A DNA stretch of 64,000 nucleotides. Source: Aestuariivivens sediminicola (GTDB taxonomy: Bacteria; Bacteroidota; Bacteroidia; Flavobacteriales; Flavobacteriaceae). Made by a program: the position numbers and the translations under genes. Positions 1-7,745 of the stretch are shown here, in pieces (within the stretch, counting starts at the first letter, position 1; each line of letters begins with the position of its first letter). Location: NCBI RefSeq assembly GCF_022662015.1, contig NZ_JAKMCM010000001.1:1-64000 (forward strand), in the 5' to 3' direction. The notes below the pieces were generated by a model. It did no database searches, was not told the DNA's origin, and saw nothing but the letters and a program-made list of their open reading frames with translations.

Positions 1-367
1 TACAGCTACTGATAACTGTAGTGCTATACCCCTTGGTGTAGTACTCTCAGAATCCACGACCCCTGGAGCATGTGCAGGTACATATACCATAACAAGAACG
101 TGGACCGCTACTGATGAATGTGGCAACTCTACCAACGCTTCTCAAACCATTAACGTAACTGATACAACTCCACCCGTGTTGAGTGGCGTGCCTGCCAATG
201 CAGACGTTGATTGTGAAAGCATACCTGTCGCCGCTATAGTTACAGCTACTGATAACTGTAGTGCTATACCCCTTGGTGTAGTACTCTCAGAATCCACGAC
301 CCCTGGAGCATGTGCAGGTACATATACCATAACAAGAACGTGGACCGCTACTGATGAATGTGGCAAC
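1..367 (+). repeat. Exact 127-bp copies with 240-bp period inside the HYR adhesin
   Basis: Bases 1-127 and 241-367 are identical, so the unit is 240 bp (80 codons, one HYR repeat) in tandem. Identity stops abruptly after the GGCAAC that ends the DECGN motif. The matching segment may extend left of the window. All later repeats in the gene are diverged. Identity at synonymous sites implies a recent duplication or gene conversion rather than protein-level selection alone. Confidence 0.97.
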
Positions 368-3300
368 GATGTGTCTGCTTCACAGATCATATCCGTACAG
401 GACACTACTGCCCCAACAGCCTCCAACCCTGGCTCAATATCAGTACAATGTCCAACAGACGTTCCCGCTCCAAACATCTCTGTGGTTAACGATGAAGCCG
501 ATAACTGTACTGTGAATCCGACGGTAGCCTTTGTTAGCGATGTGAGCGATGGCAATTCCAATCCGGAAGTCATAACAAGGACCTATAGTGTTACGGATGA
601 TTGTGGCAACTCTATTGACGTGACTCAGATCATTACTGTTGACGATACTGTTGACCCGGTAATTAGTAACTGCCCTGTCGATATTGATGTATCAAACGAT
701 TCAGGTAATTGCTCTGCTGTAGTGACATGGATCGAACCTACTGCAACCGATAATTGCACAATAGCAGGATCCTTGACGTGGAATAAATCACATCTGCCCG
801 GGGCAACATTTCCCGTTGGCACAACAACGGTGACCTATACCGTAACAGATGAAGCAGGAAATGCTTCGAGCTGCTCATTTGCTGTAACCGTTAGCGATAC
901 CGAAAACCCCACCATCTCCTGCCCGAGCGATATTACTGTAGACAATGCCGGAGGCGTTTGCGGGGCTGGTGTCGCCTACGCAGTGACATTTACAGATAAC
1001 TGTCCAGGGGGTACATTGGTACAAACTGCAGGACTGGCCTCTGGCAGTACCTTCCCGATTGGAACAACCACCAATAGTTTCACCGTAACGGATGAAGCCG
1101 GCAATACTGTAAGTTGCAGCTTTACGGTAACGGTTAATGACAGTGAGCTACCCGTATTTGCTTGCCTTCCGGACTACAATGTGAGCAATGACCCCGGTCA
1201 ATGCTATGCTACAGTGAGTTTTGCTGCTCCCACCGCCACGGATAACTGTGGTGTGGCATCCGTTGTTCAAACTGCCGGATTCGTAACTGATGATGAGTAT
1301 CCTGTAGGCACTACCACGGTGGTTTTTGTAGCTACGGATACTGCCGGCAACACGAATACCTGTAGTTTTAATGTGAATGTTACTGATGACGAAGACCCTG
1401 TTGTGCCTACATTAGCAGATCTGACAGATGAATGTTCGGTGACCATTTCTGCTGCACCTGAAACTACCGATAATTGTTCTCCTTATACCATCATTGGGAC
1501 AACCGGAGATTTTAGCATTCCACACACCTTCAGTACCCAGGGTATGCATACGATAACATGGGAATTTGAAGATGCACATAATAATAGCATTTTTGTAGAT
1601 CAAACCGTTATTATAGATGATGAAACAAAACCTGTTCCCGACCTACCGAGTTTAACTCACTATACCTCACTTAATGGCAATGCGCAATATGAATGTGAAC
1701 TCTACTTGGAGATCCCCACAGCTACGGATAATTGCAGGGGAAACATAAATGGCGTGCCTACGGTCAATGGTATAGAAATTGACCTTCCGATAACCACTTA
1801 TGGTACCTTTGTTATCGACTGGATATTTGACGACAGAAACGGCAACCCCAAAACGCAACAGCAAATCGTGGAAAATATAGAACCTCCTATTTCCGGAGGA
1901 GTATTACTGGGACAAGTGGATACCAATACTGTGGATCCACCTACAAACAACGTACTCATTGCCGCCTGCCCCGATAACATCAACCCGGTGACCATCAATT
2001 TATCAGGTTACAATGGAACTATTGTGCGATGGGAGAAATTTGAAGTCGATGCCAACAATTGGGTTGAAATAGACAATACGACAACCACCTATCATGTTGA
2101 TTTTGATATTACGAATACTGTAGCCACACTATTTAGAGCATACATTCAATACAATTCCTGTTTTGAATATTCTCAGGTATTGAGTGTACATCCAGTACCA
2201 CCTGATGTCCCTCCGACACTTGATAATAATTACTTTAATAGCTGTTATCCTGAAGAAGTTTCATTGACCGCCTACAGTGGGTATGGTGGTGATATTATTG
2301 ATCTGGAGGATGAAGAGGCCGGACAGTTCGACCAGGGGCAGTTCCCTGACAAATGGAATCCGAATATGTGGCTCATCGATGGGCAGGTGGCCGGTGTATC
2401 CTTTACCGGAGCCGCCAACAACCGCTCGGTGAACAACTGGACGGCAACCAATAACCACCCCTTCCCTGATGGGACCTGGACCCCTAAAATTGAATATGAT
2501 TCGAACAATTTTAAGTTTGCCATTGCGCAAGGTGATTATAACAGCCAGGAATACCTGGATAACTTTCCCGACGGAGGGGCAACAACCCTGGAAACTCCGA
2601 TCATGAGTTTGCTTGGGCTGGAATCACCAACATTTTCTTTTACCCAGGCCTGGAACTTGTTTGATGGCGATACAGCAATATGTGAACTGTCACTGGATGG
2701 AGGATTGACCTACACTGTAGTATTGCAAGATTTAACCGACCCAATAGTGCCCTGGCCCTACGCTAGTTATCCGCCTTCTACGGCAGATAATTATATTTTT
2801 GATCAGTCTATTGCTTCATTTGACTTGAGTATGTATAATACTTATGATCAAGTTAGAATACGTTGGACTTTCTTTGGCACCAGACCATTTAGTGCCTGGG
2901 CCATCGATGAAATCACTCTGCCACTCGGAGGATCTCCGGCCGATGAAATTGAATGGACCGATGGTATTGGAAGCCCTACTGAAGAACCATTGGCGGACGG
3001 TACCTTGAATGTGACCTACACCTTTACACCCGATGCACCGGGGCATCACCAATTTGGCGCGACAGTGCTGGTTAATGGTTGTCGGGCCTATGACCCGGCG
3101 GGTACCGCTTTGGCGGATGTCATACAAAATTATGCCTATGCCGGAGAAGATAAAATCTATGCTGACGGGGAATGCGGTGATAATATCATCACCCTGAATG
3201 CCTACGACAATACCAAGACCGCTATTGAAAATGCAGCCAAAGGGGCGTATAAGGACGCAATAACTCATGCCGATTTAATTACACCGGATTGCAAGAATTG

Positions 3301-6268
3301 TGACGATCCCGGTACAGGATCCCCTGGGATATGGACTGCTGAAGTTATTACTTCCAGTTGTGGCGGTGCGTATTCGTTTTCCGATACTACGGATCCTGAT
3401 GCTACCTTTACAGCTGATCCCGGAACCTATAGGTTGACATGGACTGTCGGGCCGTTCGGTCTGGATAACACTGGTTTCTGCGATGATGATGTTATTATTG
3501 AAATCACCAATTGTGCTCTGGTGGATTTTGATGGCGAAAATGACAATATTACATTTGGAGACAATTACAACCTGGGGCAGGAATTCAGTATCGAGTGCTG
3601 GATCAAACCCGACCCAGAGACCAATACAGGAGATCCTAACGATACGACTCAGATCATTATTTCGAAGCGTGACTATACGGACTTCAACAATTCCGGTTAC
3701 GATTTAAGATTGGAAGGCAGTACCTTATCCTTTAACTGGAACAATACCGGATCCTTAGTCTGCCCTGAACCTATAAATACGGATCGGTGGTATCATATAG
3801 CAGTAACACGAACTAAAGACGGAAAGAATTACACCATGTATGTCGATGGTATATTTGTTCAAAGTGATACGGGAAATCCACCTGGATTCAATAATAATGA
3901 ATGCATTTTAGGTGCTATGGATCAAACCGGCAATCCCCCTAATGCCCCAGTGAATTATTTTTCAGGGTGGATCGATGAAGTGCGTATATGGAATATGAAA
4001 CTGGATGTCGACCATATCCGTCAGATGATGAATCAGCAGATTGATGCTTCCGGAGGTGCCGTAATAGGAGAGGTTGTTCCGCTGGTCGTAGATGGCCCTG
4101 ATGCGGATGCCGACGGCGTGGACGATAACCCGGTATCCTGGGCCAACCTTGTCGGATATTACCGTATGGATCCCACTTCTATTTCATGTGGTTACCTGCA
4201 ACCCTACTCCGGTAAAGGTGTAGCCGGTAAACTTGTAAAAATTACCAGTCAGCAGGACGATAGCGCGCCATTACCCTATACGACCAAGGCAAATGGTAAC
4301 TGGAATGACAATGGTCTAACTACGCCCTGGACCTATGGGGATACCGTTTGGGATCATCCCAATGGCAATGGTGTAACAGGCGATCCCATTGATTGGAATA
4401 TTGTGCGAACCGCTCATGATGTCACCTCGGATATGCAGGACGTCACCTTGTTGGGGCTTCTAGTAGATCCTGATAAGGAATTAACCATAACAAATACGGC
4501 GGGTGCTCAGGATGAAACCAATCCGGGACATGCCCTGTATGTGACCCGTTACCTCTTATTGGATGGACTTATTGATCTGATCGGCGAATCGCAACTGATA
4601 CAAAAACGCTATTACTTTGACGACGATGGCAATCCTAATAATGCTGAGGTCACCCATCAATTGAACGGAAGTGAGATTGATTTGGCCAGTAGCGGCCATT
4701 TAGAACGTGATCAGCAAGGCCAATCTAACCTTTATAATTACAACTACTGGAGTTCGCCCGTGAGCCCGACGGTTAATGGCATCTATACGGTAGCCGGGGT
4801 CTTAAAGGATGGTACCGATACCGATAATCCTTTACCACTTACCAATTGGACGAGCGGTTATAATGCATCCGCTGCTACATCTCCAATTACCATGAGCCGA
4901 CGCTGGCTTTTTGCTTACCGAAACAATCCTGCCGGCTATTATGCCAACTGGGAATATTTGACAGAAACCGGAACCTTGGATCCCGGCCTGAGTTTTACGA
5001 TGAAGGGCAGTGGTGCCCCGGGGGACGAACAAAATTATGTGTTTGATGGGCTACCACATAACGGTACGGTTGCCACAGCCATTAACCCGGGCTACGGGGC
5101 CCTGGTGGGAAATCCATACCCATCCGCCATTGATGCCCGCGAATTTATAAAAGATAATATGCCGGGAGGTAATCCGGGTACCACAGAAAGTTTTGATGGC
5201 GCTTTGTATTTTTGGATACACTATGACACGAACAATACCCATATCCTCAGGGAGTATCAGGGGGGCTATGCCCAACTGACTTTAACCGGAGGAAATCAGG
5301 CGGCGGCCCCACCGATTACCATCGACGGCTATGAGGTGAGTGGTATGGGAAGTTCAGGTAAGATTCCGGACTATTATATTCCCATAGGACAGGGCTTTTT
5401 CGTCTATGCTTTACAACCCGGATCCGGGGTTGGTGATGTCACCTTCTATAATAAGCACAGGGTGTTTGAAACGGAGCTTGGTCCAGACCCCAGATCCATT
5501 TTTATGAAACAAGGGAATGGGAAAGATAGCACATCAAACACACCTGAAGAGGACCTAGATCCTGATGACATTCAAAGGGTACGACTACTCTATCGAGCGC
5601 CACAAGGTGTCGTTAAACGGCCTTTATTATTGGGATTCACGCCCGATAATGCCGCCACAGATGACTTTGATTTTGGCTACGACGCCGAAAACACCGGTAA
5701 CAACCCGGAAGACATGTTCTTTAGAATTGGTGAAAAAAATTATACCATTCAGGGTGTTGGGGCATTCGATGACACCAAGGAATATCCTTTGGCACTCTTT
5801 ACGGAAACAGGCGGTCGAATAGAGATAAGCCTTTTGGCACTGGAAAATTTAGCCAAAAATACCAAGGTCTATATTTATGATGCCTTATTGGGCACCTATA
5901 CTAAAATTAATAACAAAGCCTTTGAAACAGTTTTAGATCCGGGTATTTATATGGACCGTTTTTATGTGACCTTCTCTAAAAACAATGCACTTTCGGTGGC
6001 CACTGACATACTTGGGGACATTGGGGTTAATTATTTACAGGACAGCAGAGAAATTTATATTAGAGTAAATAATGATGTGTTGGTAAAAGAAGTACAGCTC
6101 ATCAATAGTTTGGGACAGGCCATTAAGGTATGGAATGCTTCAGCATTGCCATCCTTAACACATAATGCCATGAAAATACCGGTAGAACATGTGGCAGAAG
6201 GCGGTTATATTATTAAAGTCGAAACCAACTATGGTACTACCCATAAGAAGATAGTAATTAGCCAGTAA
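1..6268 (+). CDS. Giant HYR-repeat surface adhesin with LamG-like domain and T9SS sorting domain (5' end outside window)
   Basis: The frame is open from base 2 with no stop, so the gene starts to the left of the window. The GTG at 176 is only an internal valine codon. About 2,088 residues are visible. Bases 1 to about 1900 encode HYR/Ig-like repeats of about 80 residues, with recurring TATDNC, DECGN and VTDEAGN motifs and paired cysteines. Around 2580-2930 lies a jelly-roll/MAM-like stretch, and 3520-4020 is a LamG/concanavalin-like domain (VDFDG...ECWIKP...IDEVRIWN). Next comes a module with the flavobacterial YNYWSSPVS motif (about 4560-5450). The last 80 residues form a T9SS type A sorting domain ending in KKIVISQ. 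Such proteins are exported by T9SS and act in adhesion or gliding; the ligand is unknown. The base composition looks GC-richer than the rest of the window. A terminator follows. Confidence 0.93.
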   Translation, partial: TATDNCSAIPLGVVLSESTTPGACAGTYTITRTWTATDECGNSTNASQTINVTDTTPPVLSGVPANADVDCESIPVAAIVTATDNCSAIPLGVVLSESTTPGACAGTYTITRTWTATDECGNDVSASQIISVQDTTAPTASNPGSISVQCPTDVPAPNISVVNDEADNCTVNPTVAFVSDVSDGNSNPEVITRTYSVTDDCGNSIDVTQIITVDDTVDPVISNCPVDIDVSNDSGNCSAVVTWIEPTATDNCTIAGSLTWNKSHLPGATFPVGTTTVTYTVTDEAGNASSCSFAVTVSDTENPTISCPSDITVDNAGGVCGAGVAYAVTFTDNCPGGTLVQTAGLASGSTFPIGTTTNSFTVTDEAGNTVSCSFTVTVNDSELPVFACLPDYNVSNDPGQCYATVSFAAPTATDNCGVASVVQTAGFVTDDEYPVGTTTVVFVATDTAGNTNTCSFNVNVTDDEDPVVPTLADLTDECSVTISAAPETTDNCSPYTIIGTTGDFSIPHTFSTQGMHTITWEFEDAHNNSIFVDQTVIIDDETKPVPDLPSLTHYTSLNGNAQYECELYLEIPTATDNCRGNINGVPTVNGIEIDLPITTYGTFVIDWIFDDRNGNPKTQQQIVENIEPPISGGVLLGQVDTNTVDPPTNNVLIAACPDNINPVTINLSGYNGTIVRWEKFEVDANNWVEIDNTTTTYHVDFDITNTVATLFRAYIQYNSCFEYSQVLSVHPVPPDVPPTLDNNYFNSCYPEEVSLTAYSGYGGDIIDLEDEEAGQFDQGQFPDKWNPNMWLIDGQVAGVSFTGAANNRSVNNWTATNNHPFPDGTWTPKIEYDSNNFKFAIAQGDYNSQEYLDNFPDGGATTLETPIMSLLGLESPTFSFTQAWNLFDGDTAICELSLDGGLTYTVVLQDLTDPIVPWPYASYPPSTADNYIFDQSIASFDLSMYNTYDQVRIRWTFFGTRPFSAWAIDEITLPLGGSPADEIEWTDGIGSPTEEPLADGTLNVTYTFTPDAPGHHQFGATVLVNGCRAYDPAGTALADVIQNYAYAGEDKIYADGECGDNIITLNAYDNTKTAIENAAKGAYKDAITHADLITPDCKNCDDPGTGSPGIWTAEVITSSCGGAYSFSDTTDPDATFTADPGTYRLTWTVGPFGLDNTGFCDDDVIIEITNCALVDFDGENDNITFGDNYNLGQEFSIECWIKPDPETNTGDPNDTTQIIISKRDYTDFNNSGYDLRLEGSTLSFNWNNTGSLVCPEPINTDRWYHIAVTRTKDGKNYTMYVDGIFVQSDTGNPPGFNNNECILGAMDQTGNPPNAPVNYFSGWIDEVRIWNMKLDVDHIRQMMNQQIDASGGAVIGEVVPLVVDGPDADADGVDDNPVSWANLVGYYRMDPTSISCGYLQPYSGKGVAGKLVKITSQQDDSAPLPYTTKANGNWNDNGLTTPWTYGDTVWDHPNGNGVTGDPIDWNIVRTAHDVTSDMQDVTLLGLLVDPDKELTITNTAGAQDETNPGHALYVTRYLLLDGLIDLIGESQLIQKRYYFDDDGNPNNAEVTHQLNGSEIDLASSGHLERDQQGQSNLYNYNYWSSPVSPTVNGIYTVAGVLKDGTDTDNPLPLTNWTSGYNASAATSPITMSRRWLFAYRNNPAGYYANWEYLTETGTLDPGLSFTMKGSGAPGDEQNYVFDGLPHNGTVATAINPGYGALVGNPYPSAIDAREFIKDNMPGGNPGTTESFDGALYFWIHYDTNNTHILREYQGGYAQLTLTGGNQAAAPPITIDGYEVSGMGSSGKIPDYYIPIGQGFFVYALQPGSGVGDVTFYNKHRVFETELGPDPRSIFMKQGNGKDSTSNTPEEDLDPDDIQRVRLLYRAPQGVVKRPLLLGFTPDNAATDDFDFGYDAENTGNNPEDMFFRIGEKNYTIQGVGAFDDTKEYPLALFTETGGRIEISLLALENLAKNTKVYIYDALLGTYTKINNKAFETVLDPGIYMDRFYVTFSKNNALSVATDILGDIGVNYLQDSREIYIRVNNDVLVKEVQLINSLGQAIKVWNASALPSLTHNAMKIPVEHVAEGGYIIKVETNYGTTHKKIVISQ

Positions 6269-6295
6269 ATATAAATGGGTATTAAACTCGGACTT

Positions 6296-6319
6296 AAGTG
6301 GACCATGTCCACTTTTTTT
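6296..6319 (+). terminator. Rho-independent terminator after the HYR adhesin
   Basis: An 8-bp stem AAGTGGAC/GTCCACTT with a 3-base loop (CAT) is followed by a run of T to 6319. It starts 27 bases after the adhesin stop codon. Confidence 0.85.
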
Positions 6320-6370
6320 ATGCGGTTTGGGTCTTTAAATGTTAAAAATATGTGCATTACAACGTTATTA

Positions 6371-6401
6371 TTTGCATTTCATAGGTTTTTTTATAAATTT
6401 T
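6371..6401 (+). promoter_or_regulatory. Bacteroidota-type promoter for the small T9SS protein
   Basis: TTTG (6371-6374), 19 bases, then TAAATTTT (6394-6401) fits the -33 TTTG / -7 TAnnTTTG pattern. It sits about 45 bases upstream of the ATG at 6447 and lies inside the longer open frame that begins at 6339, so it argues for the later start. The 17-mer TTATTTGCATTTCATAG (6368-6384) recurs exactly at 7438-7454. Confidence 0.55.
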
Positions 6402-6446
6402 CTCTACATTGCAGGCGTATTAAACCTGTCATCAACCCCAAATCTA

Positions 6447-7274
6447 ATGACAAAAATTACGCGCTTAGTGTTTATGGTTATGCTCTTGTTTCAAATAGGG
6501 TATACAACTTGTGCATTTGAAACTGAAGCAAATTCCTTTACCCTTCATACAACATCATCCGATCCTGTCATACAACGCGTGCGTATTTATTTTATATCAC
6601 CCCATGGTATGACTCGATATCTGCTATTAGGCTTTACAAGTGATAACAGTGCCACGGATGGTTTTGATTTTGGGTATGATGCATTGAACTTAGATGACCT
6701 TCCGGACGATCTGAATTGGATGATTGAGAACGACAGGTACCTTATTCAGGGTGTTGGTGCCTTTAATGACACTAAAACCTATCCACTGGGTATGTTTTTA
6801 AAGAACAGCGGAGACATTTCGATTGGCTTATATAGAACGGAAAATTTTGACGATCCAATTCACGTTTACGTTCACGATGCCTATCTGAACACCTACACCG
6901 AAATCACAGAGGAAACCACATTCAACGAAGCTATGACCAAAGGTGATTATACCGATCGTTTTTATATTGCGTTTAAGGATAATTCTGAGGACAATGTGGC
7001 AAAAAACAGCCTATCCGGACCGGAAGCCTTCGCAGAAAATACGCGCATACAGTATTTAACGAATTCGAAAGAACTATACGTCAATACAGGTGGATCACAA
7101 CACATAAAAAACATCACCATATATAATCTCCTTGGACAAAGGGTCTATAGTGCAAATGGTATCCAAAATCAAATGACGAAAATGGCCCTGCCAAATTTGA
7201 AGGGTAACTATGCCATCGTTTCGGTAGAAAGTCCTGAGGGCTATATCGCGACCAAGCAAATCGTTATTCATTAG
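6447..7274 (+). CDS. Small secreted T9SS protein, stand-alone copy of the adhesin C-terminal module
   Basis: I chose the ATG at 6447 (275 residues) over the in-frame ATG at 6339. It gives a clean signal peptide (MTKITRLVFMVMLLFQIGYT, then TCAF) and lies downstream of the promoter. The mature part closely resembles the last ~235 residues of the upstream adhesin: RVR, LLLGFT, DNSATDGFDFGYDA, IQGVGAFNDTK, YTDRFY. It ends in a T9SS type A sorting domain (YNLLGQRVY...TKQIVIH). No HYR repeats, LamG or known enzyme domain is present. It probably arose by partial tandem duplication of the adhesin's 3' end. Whether it binds the adhesin, shares its surface site or acts alone cannot be told. Confidence 0.85.
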   Translation: MTKITRLVFMVMLLFQIGYTTCAFETEANSFTLHTTSSDPVIQRVRIYFISPHGMTRYLLLGFTSDNSATDGFDFGYDALNLDDLPDDLNWMIENDRYLIQGVGAFNDTKTYPLGMFLKNSGDISIGLYRTENFDDPIHVYVHDAYLNTYTEITEETTFNEAMTKGDYTDRFYIAFKDNSEDNVAKNSLSGPEAFAENTRIQYLTNSKELYVNTGGSQHIKNITIYNLLGQRVYSANGIQNQMTKMALPNLKGNYAIVSVESPEGYIATKQIVIH

Positions 7275-7298
7275 AACGACATCCCAAATTGATATATT

Positions 7299-7332
7299 AA
7301 GCCCATTTATTCTCTTATAGATGGGCTTTTTT
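7299..7332 (+). terminator. Rho-independent terminator after the small T9SS protein
   Basis: An 8-bp stem AAGCCCAT (7299-7306) / ATGGGCTT (7321-7328) has a 14-base loop and a T run to 7332. It lies 25 bases after the stop codon. Confidence 0.8.
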
Positions 7333-7422
7333 CATTAAAAATAGTTTACTAAAAAGTTGAAAAACATAAGCCATAATTAAAGCTATGGCTTTCGATAACA
7401 TAGGTCAAATGTGATTATTTTA

Positions 7423-7472
7423 TGCATTTCATCGGTTTTATTTGCATTTCATAGATATTTCATCTATATTCG
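7423..7472 (+). promoter_or_regulatory. Promoter-like sequence with tandem TGCATTTCAT sites and no gene behind it
   Basis: TTTG (7441-7444), 20 bases, then TATATTCG (7465-7472) matches the Bacteroidota promoter. TGCATTTCAT occurs at 7423-7432 and 7443-7452, exactly 20 bases apart, and again at 6373-6382 in front of the small T9SS gene. No credible coding region follows on the plus strand before the terminator at 7711. Confidence 0.45.
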
Positions 7473-7645
7473 CTCATGAACATGACACTGTAAATAAAGA
7501 TTGAGTTCTTTATTAACAGTTGTTCTTATGCTGAAGTAGCTTATGCATTTAAATGAAGAGGACTAAAAAAGGAGTACAAAGTAGCCCCATAAAATGATAG
7601 AAGGCACACTATCAAAAAAAAGTGCAAGTACCTCCGGTACGATTA

Positions 7646-7677
7646 TTTGAGTTAGTCATGATTAGTTTGAGTTAGTC
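7646..7677. repeat. Direct repeat TTTGAGTTAGTC, period 20
   Basis: TTTGAGTTAGTC occurs at 7646-7657 and 7666-7677. The same 11-mer TTTGAGTTAGT occurs once more at 13127-13137, where it reads ACTAACTCAAA on the minus strand in the leader of the TonB receptor gene. Here no minus-strand gene follows, so the repeat may be the leader remnant of a lost gene. Confidence 0.7.
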
Positions 7678-7710
7678 GATCCCAAATCTACCATATCTCA
7701 ACTAATTGTA

Positions 7711-7745
7711 AGAGTCCCGAACCTACTCGGGACTCTTTTTATTTT
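7711..7745 (+). terminator. Strong hairpin terminator abutting the hisS stop codon
   Basis: A perfect 10-bp stem AGAGTCCCGA/TCGGGACTCT with a 6-base loop is followed on the plus strand by TTTTTATTTTAT. The T tract on the minus side is poor, so it mainly stops plus-strand transcription coming from 7.4 kb. It lies directly beyond the hisS stop and may also serve hisS weakly. Confidence 0.75.

Larger units (their letters stand above)
7478..7745 (+). ncRNA. Possible untranslated transcript in the gene-free stretch 7275-7738
   Basis: The 464-base interval between the small T9SS gene and hisS has no plausible gene on either strand. On the plus strand it holds, in order: the terminator at 7299-7332; an 8-bp hairpin at 7368-7391 (AAGCCATA/TATGGCTT); the promoter-like sequence at 7441-7472; a small GTACC/GGTAC hairpin near 7628-7640; a 12-base direct repeat at 7646-7677; and a strong terminator at 7711-7745. 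Promoter plus terminator would give an RNA of about 265 bases. It matches no RNA family I recognise. A decayed gene copy is an equally good explanation. Confidence 0.25.

Noticed and set aside
176-178. GTG at 176 as the start of the adhesin
   Set aside because: The frame is open from base 2 and the upstream residues continue the HYR pattern (TATDNC...DECGN), so the gene begins outside the window.
142-573. 143-residue open frame on the minus strand inside the HYR repeats
   Set aside because: It mirrors the repeat structure of the plus-strand adhesin, which has clear HYR motifs, and it has no domain or leader of its own. The same holds for the other minus-strand frames between 0.6 and 5.3 kb.
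1-1900. Tandem repeats as a CRISPR array or satellite
   Set aside because: The repeats are coding, in frame, about 240 bases long, with HYR protein motifs; there are no spacers of constant size.
6339-6446. Longer start of the small T9SS protein at 6339
   Set aside because: It would place an untypical stretch before the signal peptide and run through the promoter-like sequence at 6371-6401. The ATG at 6447 gives a clean signal peptide.
6275-6520. 81-residue plus-strand frame overlapping the terminator and small T9SS gene
   Set aside because: It runs through the terminator hairpin and is out of frame with the well-supported gene; no recognisable domain.
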